A DNA stretch of 23,468 nt. Origin: CAZNKO01 sp964573855. Lineage in GTDB: Bacteria; Patescibacteriota; Patescibacteriia; UBA9934; GWF2-40-263. Under the pieces are notes generated by a model, which worked only from the letters and a program-made list of their open reading frames with translations, ran no database searches and was not told the DNA's origin. The stretch covers positions 1 to 23,468 of the forward strand of contig CAZNKO010000011.1 in NCBI GenBank assembly GCA_964573855.1. The letters are read 5' to 3'. This document shows positions 14,021 to 19,465 of this stretch, in pieces; the first letter of the stretch is position 1, and every line of letters starts with the position of its first letter. Made by a program: the position numbers and the translations under genes.

Positions 14021-15511
14021 TTTTCCGAAATCCCCAAGAGTTTTTTTCAGAGCCGTTTCGACTTCCGGCGCGAGTTCTTTTTTCTCCTGGAGAAGCTTCA
14101 TGGTTTTTTCTCCGCGAGACGATAGATATTGTTTGAACGCCTCTTCCCACGCACGCACCTCTTCCACCGGCACCTGATCGAGGTATCCGTTCGTCACGGC
14201 ATAGAGAATTGCCACCTGCACCTCCACCGGCATGGGCTGGTATTGCGGCTGTTTCAGGATTTCGGTGATGCGGCGGCCGCGTTCAATCTGTTTACGTGTC
14301 GTCTCGTCGAGGTCCGTTGCAAACTGCGCGAAGGCTTCGAGCTCGCGGAACTGAGCAAGTTCAAGACGGAGTTTGCCTGCCACCTTCTTCATGGCTTTGG
14401 TTTGAGCCGCGGAACCCACGCGCGAGACCGAAAGACCGACGTTCAGGGCCGGGCGAATGCCGCGGTAGAAAAGATCGCCTTCAAGATAAATCTGCCCATC
14501 CGTGATCGAGATGACGTTCGTCGGGATGTACGCTGACACGTCGCCGGCCTGCGTCTCGATAATGGGGAGGGCGGTGAGGGACCCGCCGCCGTGTTCTTTG
14601 CTCAAACGGGCAGCCCGTTCGAGCAGGCGCGAATGGAGATAGAAAACGTCGCCGGGATACGCCTCGCGGCCCGGCGGGCGGCGAAGGAGGAGCGAGACTT
14701 CACGGTAGGCCCAGGCGTGCTTCGAGAGGTCATCATAAATTACAAGCGCATCCTCGCCCTTGCCCATGAAATATTCGCCGATCGTGCACCCGGCATAGGG
14801 AGCAATATAAGAAAGTGCGGCTGGATCCGAGGCACCAGCCACGACGACCGTTGTGTATTCCATGGCCCCGGCCTCTTCAAGCTTCGCGACGATTTTCGCC
14901 ACCTTTGACTCCTTCTGCCCGATCGCAACGTAAATGCATTTCACGTTCTGACCTTTTTGGTTGATGATCGTGTCGACCGCGATTGCGGTTTTTCCGGTCT
15001 GACGGTCGCCAATGATGAGCTCGCGCTGGCCGCGGCCGATCGGAATCATGGAATCAATAGCTTTGATCCCGGTCTGAAGCGGAACGCCGACCGACTGACG
15101 CGTCATGACGCCTGGAGCAATTTTTTCAATTGGGAGATGTTCTTTTGTATGCATCTTCCCCTTCCCATCCACAGGGTTTCCCAAAGGATCAATCACGCGG
15201 CCGATCACCTCATCGGAAACTGGAATCGACAAAATGCGGCCCGTGGCTTTCACCGTATCCCCTTCTTTAATGGCACTGGTGTCTCCAAGAATAATGGCGC
15301 CAATGGATCCCTCCTCCAAGTTCAGCACGACGCCAAAAACTCCGCCGGGAAATTCCAACATTTCGGAGGCCTTTGCATCCGAGAGCCCGCTCATGCGAGC
15401 AATACCGTCTCCGACCGAGAGCACGGTTCCAACGCTTTCTTCTTTCGCGTCAGCTTGGAATTTTGTGAGCTGCTTTTTTAAGGCAGTGATAATGTCAGAT
15501 TTTGTTGCCAT
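14003..15511 (-). CDS. atpA: ATP synthase F1 alpha subunit
   Basis: The 502-residue protein forms the non-catalytic nucleotide sites of F1 and supplies the arginine finger. Walker A is GDRQTGKTA (168-176), Walker B lies at DALVIYDDLSKHA (254-266), and the arginine of SVSRVGS is Arg364. Length is normal. The last residues (TPKA) and the stop codon derive from a tandem repeat. The start codon sits directly beside a 137-bp inverted-repeat element (15513-15649). The sequence upstream of the ATG is now the element end (ACCGGGT) with no Shine-Dalgarno motif, whereas a good AGGA motif stands on the far side of the element, just before a duplicated ATG. Identification is certain; its translation signal looks disrupted. 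Confidence 0.98.
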   Translation of the reverse strand: MATKSDIITALKKQLTKFQADAKEESVGTVLSVGDGIARMSGLSDAKASEMLEFPGGVFGVVLNLEEGSIGAIILGDTSAIKEGDTVKATGRILSIPVSDEVIGRVIDPLGNPVDGKGKMHTKEHLPIEKIAPGVMTRQSVGVPLQTGIKAIDSMIPIGRGQRELIIGDRQTGKTAIAVDTIINQKGQNVKCIYVAIGQKESKVAKIVAKLEEAGAMEYTTVVVAGASDPAALSYIAPYAGCTIGEYFMGKGEDALVIYDDLSKHAWAYREVSLLLRRPPGREAYPGDVFYLHSRLLERAARLSKEHGGGSLTALPIIETQAGDVSAYIPTNVISITDGQIYLEGDLFYRGIRPALNVGLSVSRVGSAAQTKAMKKVAGKLRLELAQFRELEAFAQFATDLDETTRKQIERGRRITEILKQPQYQPMPVEVQVAILYAVTNGYLDQVPVEEVRAWEEAFKQYLSSRGEKTMKLLQEKKELAPEVETALKKTLGDFGKLTPKA

Positions 15512-15512
15512 A

Positions 15513-15649
15513 CCCGGTACTACAACTTCGATAGAAACAAAATATTGTTTCTGAAGTATAAATGTAAGTTAATTTGGTCCTTAGGATCCTGCATAGTTAT
15601 TTCGTTTAGCATAGTCATTGGCAGAAACATCGAAGTTGTAGTCACCGGG
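15513..15649. mobile_element. 137-bp MITE-like element between atpH and atpA
   Basis: Terminal inverted repeats (15513-15532 and 15629-15649; outer end CCCGGT, inner end CTTCGAT) match at 20 of 21 positions with a single one-base gap. They enclose 96 bases that are richer in A and T than the neighbouring genes. CATA stands on both sides as a direct repeat (15509-15512 and 15650-15653). The interior holds a smaller hairpin AGAAACA/TGTTTCT (15533-15552) and no credible transposase. Removing the element and one CATA would place atpA immediately after the atpH stop, with AGGA five bases before its ATG. I infer a non-autonomous element inserted at the atpA start codon. Confidence 0.7.
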
Positions 15650-15652
15650 CAT
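15581..15652 (-). CDS. Possible 23-residue peptide at the former atpA start site
   Basis: ATG at 15650-15652 follows the atpH stop by one base and has AGGA five bases upstream, the best ribosome binding arrangement in this part of the operon. The frame begins MPGDYNFDVSAN and ends at TAA (15581-15583), entirely inside the inverted-repeat element. I infer that this is the original atpA initiation site captured by the insertion, so ribosomes may start here and stop before atpA. Whether the peptide has any function is unknown; it may act only as a leader. Confidence 0.3.
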   Translation of the reverse strand: MPGDYNFDVSANDYAKRNNYAGS

Positions 15653-15653
15653 A

Positions 15654-16040
15654 TTATTCCTGCAATAACGTGTCCTGGAGATGAGTGAGCGCGCCGCGGA
15701 GAGATCCGTCCACGACACGATCGTCGATTCGGACTCGCGCGCCGCCGATCAGATTTGCGTCCACGGTGTCCGTGAGCGTTGCCCCGCGCGCCGCGTGCTC
15801 GAGCGCCTTGCGCGCCTCACGCGAGAGCGGATGCGCGGTCGCAACCCACACGTTTGCGGACCCGAATCGCGCTTTCCAGACGTCATCGAGCGCCCGGAGC
15901 ACATCCGGAAGCCGATGGAGTTCGTGCTGTTCGTTCAGCCAGTCGAGGAAAACCCTGGCGCTCTCCTCAAGGGTTTTCCCCTCTTTTGGCTCCAGAAGTT
16001 CTGCCGCTACCTCCGCCAATTGTTTTGCTGATAATTTCAT
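15654..16040 (-). CDS. atpH: ATP synthase F1 delta subunit, short form
   Basis: The 128-residue protein corresponds to delta/OSCP, which ties F1 to the peripheral stalk. The C-terminal signature GGARVRIDDRVVDGSLRGALTHLQ (shown here in part) is clear from about residue 98. The usual length is about 175-180 residues, so roughly 50 residues of the N-terminal helical bundle are missing or reduced. The ATG at 16040 is followed directly by conserved-looking helical sequence and no longer in-frame start was seen. GGAAGG lies 11 bases before the ATG, somewhat far. Position between atpF and atpA confirms the assignment. Short delta subunits are seen in other reduced genomes, so this is probably functional. 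Confidence 0.88.
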   Translation of the reverse strand: MKLSAKQLAEVAAELLEPKEGKTLEESARVFLDWLNEQHELHRLPDVLRALDDVWKARFGSANVWVATAHPLSREARKALEHAARGATLTDTVDANLIGGARVRIDDRVVDGSLRGALTHLQDTLLQE

Positions 16041-16056
16041 ATGATAGAGATCCTTC

Positions 16057-16102
16057 CCCCGCCGTTGGCGGGGTCAGGATGACTTGACTATTGGGTCAAG
16101 TC
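16057..16102. repeat. Two hairpins in the atpF-atpH gap
   Basis: CCCCGCC-GTT-GGCGGGG (16057-16073) is a perfect 7-bp stem. GACTTGAC (16081-16088) and GTCAAGTC (16095-16102) form an 8-bp stem with a 6-base loop that contains the atpF stop codon (16096-16098). Neither is followed by a T-run on the minus strand, so they are repeats or mRNA structures rather than terminators. Confidence 0.7.
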
Positions 16103-16641
16103 AGTTTCCGAACCACTTCCTCGGCCAGCGATCGCGATTTCTTTTCATCCACTTTTTCTTTCAAAATTTTTTCCACCGCGGCAACCGCAATCTCCACCAT
16201 GTCTTTGCGCGCCTCCCGAACCATGGCTTCTTTCTCGCTCTTCAATGCCCCGCGGCCCTGGGCCACAACGCGTTCCACCTCCTGCTTTGCTTTTTCAACC
16301 ATCTCCTTCTGTTTTGTTTCCGCCTCTTTCCGCGCATCTTCCATGAGACTCGTGGCGTTCTTTTCTGTTTTTGCAAGAACTGCCTTCCGTTCCTCCTCAA
16401 TTTTTTTGAGCCGCTCTCCGGCCGCCTCGGCGTCCTTCAATCCCTTCTCAATTTTTTCACTGCGTGCCTCGAGGCCTCTCGCGAGCGGTTTGAACGCCCA
16501 CTTCCAAAGAACCAAAAGCACGATCGCAAAATTTACGAGCTGGGCGATGAAAATCTTGAGATTGATCCCGAGCATGCCAAGACCGCCGCTGGCTTCTGCG
16601 GCGCTCACGGCTTCTGTGGCGATGGTAGTTTCTGTAGACAT
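16096..16641 (-). CDS. atpF: ATP synthase Fo b subunit
   Basis: The 181-residue protein has a short N-terminal tail, one membrane helix (about residues 27-48, LKIFIAQLVNFAIVLLVLW) and a long charged helix (about 50-175) rich in Glu, Lys and Ala, the standard b-subunit peripheral stalk. The conserved arrangement FKPLARGLEARSEKIEKGL follows the membrane. The first 25 residues (Thr, Ala and Gly rich) are longer than in many b subunits. The start is preceded by AAATTT with no Shine-Dalgarno motif. The stop codon lies in a hairpin. It sits between atpE and atpH as expected. Confidence 0.95.
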   Translation of the reverse strand: MSTETTIATEAVSAAEASGGLGMLGINLKIFIAQLVNFAIVLLVLWKWAFKPLARGLEARSEKIEKGLKDAEAAGERLKKIEEERKAVLAKTEKNATSLMEDARKEAETKQKEMVEKAKQEVERVVAQGRGALKSEKEAMVREARKDMVEIAVAAVEKILKEKVDEKKSRSLAEEVVRKLT

Positions 16642-16666
16642 AAATTTGGTTCAAGTATACATTTTT

Positions 16667-16763
16667 GTCATTCTGAGCACCTTGTCATCCTGAGCGCAGT
16701 GAAGGATCTCTTCAGATTCTTCGCTTCGCTCAGAATGACAGGATTGAATAGGCTCAGGATGAC
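16667..16763. repeat. Interleaved inverted repeats in the atpE-atpF gap
   Basis: GTCATTCTGAGC (16667-16678) pairs with GCTCAGAATGAC (16728-16739), and GTCATCCTGAGC (16684-16695) pairs with GCTCAGGATGAC (16752-16763). The two 12-base pairs are perfect and overlap like links, so only one can form fully at a time, or a pseudoknot forms. The sequence belongs to a widespread bacterial repeat type. It occupies most of the 139-base gap. Confidence 0.8.
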
Positions 16764-16780
16764 AAAGGAGATCCTCGAGC

Positions 16781-16999
16781 TTAAAGCGTGAACGATACCA
16801 CGAGCGAGTAGATGGCTATCGCTTCCGCGAAAGCCATGCCGAGCAGCATGGGCACGAAGAGCTTCCCGGCCGCCTCCGGGTTTCGCCCAATGGATTCCAT
16901 GGCTTTGAGGCCAATGAGGCCGAGCGTAATCGCGGGCGCCATGCCTCCGATCGCCATGGTAAGCCCTTTGACGAGTGTTGCAGTGGATTCTGCATCCAT
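16781..16999 (-). CDS. atpE: ATP synthase Fo c subunit (rotor ring)
   Basis: The 72-residue hairpin protein has two membrane helices joined by the polar loop SIGRNPEAAGK (36-46). The ion-carrying carboxylate is Glu59 in helix 2 (GMAFAEAIAIY). Ala follows Glu59, and no Gln or Ser of the Na+ site is evident, so H+ use is more likely; this is inference. Helix 1 (AIGGMAPAITLGLIG) keeps only some of the usual GxGxGxG glycines, with Ala, Pro and Thr in their place, which may alter ring packing. I chose ATG at 16999, which gives the normal length; an in-frame TTG at 17023 would add eight unlikely residues. Confidence 0.94.
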   Translation of the reverse strand: MDAESTATLVKGLTMAIGGMAPAITLGLIGLKAMESIGRNPEAAGKLFVPMLLGMAFAEAIAIYSLVVSFTL

Positions 17000-17031
17000 A
17001 GTGATGAATGAGTGAGTTATCAAGTTAGGGT

Positions 17032-17079
17032 TTCCGTACTTTTATCCCTTCGACAAGCTCAGGGGATAAAAATACGGAA
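17032..17079. repeat. Long hairpin in the atpB-atpE gap
   Basis: TTCCGTA plus TTTTATCCC (17032-17048) pairs with GGGATAAAA plus TACGGAA (17063-17079), a 16-bp stem with one mismatch and a 14-base loop containing a CTTCGACAAGCTCAG-type core. No T-run follows on the coding strand. It stands 33 bases before the c-subunit start and could influence the high c-subunit yield needed for the ring. Confidence 0.75.
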
Positions 17080-17095
17080 GCGGGACCTGACAACG

Positions 17096-17920
17096 TTACG
17101 CATGAGCTGGAGCGTGTGTTTTCTCTTCTTCGTGCTCGTGACCTGTGGTTGCGACGGTAAGATAGGCCAGGGTCAGCATGGAAAAGACGGTAGCTTGAAT
17201 GACGCCAATCAGCAATTCAAGGAGCATAAAAGGAATCGGCACGACAAACGCGAACAGGCCGAGCATAACCGTAATGAGCACTTCCCCGGCAAAAATGTTG
17301 CCGAACAACCGCAGAGAAAGAGAGAGAACCTTTGCCAGTTCCCCGACGATTTCGATGAGCCCGACCGCAAATTCGATCACGGCGACCGCGACAGCCATGG
17401 GCCCTTTTTTAAACGCCTGAATGATTCCGCGAAAGTTCACGAATTTACTCAGGTGATTCACGGCCCCGAGCGCAAAAAACCCGAATACGTGTGTTGCAAG
17501 CACGGCAAAAATTGCCATCGCAAGAGTGAGATTTAAATCACTCGCGGCTGGCCGCAGAAGAGGGATGAGCTCCACTTCCCCGTGGACGAGTTCATAGATA
17601 CCGATGGATCCAGTGCCAGGCAGGAGGCCCAGCCAATTTGAGAAGAGGAGGAAGAGAAAGATGGTCCCGACGAGCGGAAGGAAACGGCGTGCGCGCTCCC
17701 GATCTCCTGTGACCTTTTGGATTTCGGCCAAGAAAAACTCCACGGTGGCTTCGGCAACATTGTGGAGTCCGCGTGGAATGCGCGCCTTGGACGCTCGGCG
17801 AATGAGGAGCGCCACGATCACAAAAAATCCAACCGCAATCCATCCGTTCAGAAGCGCATTCGTGACCGGAAAAGATCCAACATGGAAAATCGGTTCAGCC
17901 GCAGCCGGTGGGATGATCAT
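17096..17920 (-). CDS. atpB: ATP synthase Fo a subunit
   Basis: The 274-residue membrane protein forms the ion channel beside the c ring. About six membrane segments are visible. The essential arginine is Arg204 in SLSLRLFGNIFAGE, and the helix before it (FAVGLIEIVGELAKVLS) is typical. The C-terminus ends in an unusual charged, histidine-rich tail (HEHEEEKTHAPAHA) beyond the last helix. The ATG overlaps the stop of the atpI-like gene in an ATGA arrangement (17917-17920), indicating translational coupling. CCTCC appears upstream instead of a Shine-Dalgarno motif. Confidence 0.96.
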   Translation of the reverse strand: MIIPPAAAEPIFHVGSFPVTNALLNGWIAVGFFVIVALLIRRASKARIPRGLHNVAEATVEFFLAEIQKVTGDRERARRFLPLVGTIFLFLLFSNWLGLLPGTGSIGIYELVHGEVELIPLLRPAASDLNLTLAMAIFAVLATHVFGFFALGAVNHLSKFVNFRGIIQAFKKGPMAVAVAVIEFAVGLIEIVGELAKVLSLSLRLFGNIFAGEVLITVMLGLFAFVVPIPFMLLELLIGVIQATVFSMLTLAYLTVATTGHEHEEEKTHAPAHA

Positions 17921-18180
17921 ACGTTTGGAGGTTTTTGTTCAGGAGGTTTTTCAAGCTTTTCGTATTCGCGTCCGTACATTTTTGCCTTTTTTACAACGCT
18001 CACAGCCGTGAGGAGAAGCGCCACAGCCACACAGATAATGAGGTAACGTGGAGACGTTCCGTAACGCTGATCAAGCCATTGGCCGAGAAAGGCGGCAAGG
18101 ACAGCCGGAACCGCGATCGAGACACCGAAGTCGACGAAGATTCTCATGGCAAGCCGGTGATACGCCGCGTCATTTGTCAT
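17917..18180 (-). CDS. AtpI/AtpZ-like small membrane protein at the head of the atp operon
   Basis: The 87-residue protein has two membrane helices (about 14-33 and 44-64), with GQWLDQRYGTSPRYLI between them, and a charged C-terminus. That is the pattern of the AtpZ/AtpI family, proposed to help c-ring assembly or to carry Mg2+ or Ca2+. Its place directly before atpB and its four-base overlap with it support the call. The ATG at 18178-18180 touches the end of the CCCCGTTAGA element (18182-18281), so its leader is made of repeat DNA and no normal ribosome binding site is present. Met12 is an alternative start. A TAAAAT on the coding strand within the element could serve as a -10, but no good -35 accompanies it. 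Confidence 0.8.
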   Translation of the reverse strand: MTNDAAYHRLAMRIFVDFGVSIAVPAVLAAFLGQWLDQRYGTSPRYLIICVAVALLLTAVSVVKKAKMYGREYEKLEKPPEQKPPNV

Positions 18181-18181
18181 A

Positions 18182-18281
18182 CCCCGTTAGAAGCCTTATT
18201 GGTAAAAAAAGATTTTAGTCGACTGTTCGGTCTTTTGACTCTTTAAAACGTAGACATGCCACAGACGGGCTTCTAACGGGG
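18182..18281. mobile_element. 100-bp CCCCGTTAGA inverted-repeat element at the atpI-like start
   Basis: Perfect 14-base terminal inverted repeats, CCCCGTTAGAAGCC (18182-18195) and its complement (18268-18281), enclose 72 bases. CATA flanks both sides as a direct repeat (18178-18181 and 18282-18285). The outer ten bases match the smaller element at 7344-7372. The interior contains a coding remnant similar to the start of a GIY-YIG nuclease. I infer a deletion derivative of a larger element, inserted at the TATG of the atpI-like start codon. Confidence 0.7.
18196..18267 (-). pseudogene. Possible GIY-YIG nuclease N-terminal remnant
   Basis: On the minus strand, just inside the right terminal repeat, the frame reads RLWHVYVLKSQKTEQ (18223-18267), then STKIFFYQ and a stop. 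The pattern W-H-V-Y-V-L-K-S resembles the first strand of GIY-YIG endonucleases, in which YVYVLKS-like sequence carries the GIY-equivalent tyrosine. The YIG part and catalytic Arg and Glu are absent, so it cannot be active. The resemblance is short and could be chance, but its place between element ends makes a decayed mobile gene plausible. Confidence 0.35.
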
Positions 18282-18286
18282 CATAT

Positions 18287-18317
18287 AAAAAGGCGCAAGA
18301 AGTATACGCGCCTTTTT
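18287..18317 (-). terminator. Strong, probably bidirectional terminator between tatD and the atp operon
   Basis: AAAAAGGCGC (18287-18296) and GCGCCTTTTT (18308-18317) form a perfect 10-bp stem with an 11-base loop. Runs of A before and T after make it a terminator in either direction. It lies 35 bases after the tatD stop, so the atp operon must be started from a promoter between here and 18180. Confidence 0.85.
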
Positions 18318-18352
18318 CTCTTCGGTCAAGGTAAATCAAAAATGATTTTTTT

Positions 18353-19375
18353 CTAGATTGGCAAACGAAATAATTGTTTTGCATTTGCTGTAGTTTTAGC
18401 GGAAATTTCATCCATGGACACCCCTTTCAGCTCGGCGATTTTTTGGGCAACGTGCACGACATACCATGGCTCATTCCTTTTTCCGCGGTACGGAACCGGC
18501 GTGAGATAGGGCGCGTCGGTCTCAACCATGATGGAGTCAAGGGGGAGGGCCTTGACAACGGCCTGGAGAGGGCTCAACTCGTAACCCCCATGCCCTGAGC
18601 TTGTGGTTCGACTTTGCTCACCGCCATGAGCTTGTCGAATGGTCGAAGGGTGCCCTTTTCGTGGCGGAAACGTGATGACACCGGTAAACGAAATCAAAAA
18701 TCCAAGATCAATATACGCGTTTGCTTCCTCGAGTGTTCCGGTAAAACAATGAACGACTCCGCGACGTTTGAGTTTGCCGGCCTCAAGATATTCGCGGATG
18801 ATCCGCTGTTGATCCGCATGAGCACTTGTGGTGAGTGGAGTCGAACCATCACGGCAATGGACAACCACAGGTTTGTCCGCCTCGGACGCAAGATCAAACT
18901 GGGCGCGGACCGCGGCTTCCTGTTTCTTTTTTACCTCATTCAAATCTGCGCTTTCAGGAATTCGGTAATAATCCAGCCCGCACTCCCCAATCGCGACGCA
19001 CTTTGGATGCTTTACAAGCTCGCGATAATACGCAGGGTCAAATGTTTCAGATCGTGTTTTGACCCTTCGATAGGACTCAGAGTCACCATGAGCTTGTCCC
19101 GCCTTCGGGCGGGATCCCGCCAACGGCGGTGATTTTTCTGGGGGCAGTTCATCCTCATCAAAAAATTCCTGCTCCGTGAGATGGTTTGGATGAAGTCCGA
19201 TCGTGGCCCAAAGCCCATCATAACGCTCTGCAACCTCAAGACCAGCACGACTCGTGTCTTTCTGTGTGCCAATCGTAATCATCTGGACGCCATGATCCAG
19301 CGTGCGCTTGATCACATCGTCCATATCTTGTTTGTACGCGTTAAAATGGACGTGGCAGTGGGTATCGATGAGCAT
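18353..19375 (-). CDS. tatD: TatD family metal-dependent DNase, with three repeat-derived inserts
   Basis: The 340-residue protein is a TIM-barrel hydrolase of the TatD family, reported as a DNase and D-aminoacyl-tRNA deacylase relative. Metal ligands are intact: His6 and His8 (DTHCHVH), Glu131 (GECGLDYY), His173 (VVHCRD), His209 (VHCFTG) and Asp287 (ETDAPYL). Normal length is about 255-265 residues. The excess matches three in-frame inserts of repeat DNA: residues about 79-110, 177-187 and 241-260, all Gly, Ser, Thr and His rich and unlike the family. They fall in loops after beta strands, so activity may survive. The start is preceded by TTCCT with no Shine-Dalgarno motif. A terminator follows the gene. 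Confidence 0.92.
   Translation of the reverse strand: MLIDTHCHVHFNAYKQDMDDVIKRTLDHGVQMITIGTQKDTSRAGLEVAERYDGLWATIGLHPNHLTEQEFFDEDELPPEKSPPLAGSRPKAGQAHGDSESYRRVKTRSETFDPAYYRELVKHPKCVAIGECGLDYYRIPESADLNEVKKKQEAAVRAQFDLASEADKPVVVHCRDGSTPLTTSAHADQQRIIREYLEAGKLKRRGVVHCFTGTLEEANAYIDLGFLISFTGVITFPPRKGHPSTIRQAHGGEQSRTTSSGHGGYELSPLQAVVKALPLDSIMVETDAPYLTPVPYRGKRNEPWYVVHVAQKIAELKGVSMDEISAKTTANAKQLFRLPI
18591..18656. repeat. In-frame repeat insertion in tatD with direct flanks
   Basis: TGCCCT occurs at 18591-18596 and 18651-18656, bounding 54 bases built of CTTCGAC/GAGCTTGTCGA-type repeats. The offset is 60 bases, exactly 20 codons, so the frame is kept. It encodes a Gly/Ser/Thr/His-rich segment after the strand SFTGVITFPP. 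Confidence 0.75.
18817..18846. repeat. Second repeat insertion in tatD
   Basis: CATGAGCACTTGTGGTGAG and the following bases resemble the CATGAGCTTGT / GTGAGCAAAGTCGAA parts of the 18597-18650 repeat. It encodes GSTPLTTSAHA immediately after the metal-binding HCRD motif, where other TatD proteins have a short helix. Confidence 0.55.
19062..19133. repeat. Third, composite repeat insertion in tatD
   Basis: The segment joins a decayed CCTTCGATAGGACTCAG repeat, a CATGAGCTTGTC arm, a CCCGCC-TTCG-GGCGGG hairpin (19098-19113) and a CCGCC-AAC-GGCGG hairpin (19117-19129). It is translated in frame as about 30 residues rich in Pro, Gly, Ser and Arg. Confidence 0.7.
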
Positions 19376-19380
19376 AGGAA

Positions 19381-19432
19381 ATTATTCCCTGAGCGAAGGC
19401 CGATTAGCCCTTCGACATGCTCAGGGGATAAT
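19381..19432. repeat. Hairpin repeat upstream of tatD
   Basis: ATTATTCCCTGAGC (19381-19394) pairs with GCTCAGGGGATAAT (19419-19432) at 13 of 14 positions. The loop holds a GAAGG/CCTTC pair from the CTTCGACAAGCTCAG repeat family. It lies in the 90-base gap between cvpA and tatD and is not followed by a T-run. Confidence 0.7.
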
Positions 19433-19465
19433 CGGCCGGAGTCGAAGGGGCGAGGTGTGTTTAGT

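Noticed and set aside
16084..16791. Plus-strand frame of 235 codons opposite atpF
   Set aside because: It is rich in Phe, Leu and Cys, complementary to the Glu/Lys-rich b subunit, and runs through repeat DNA; no independent support.
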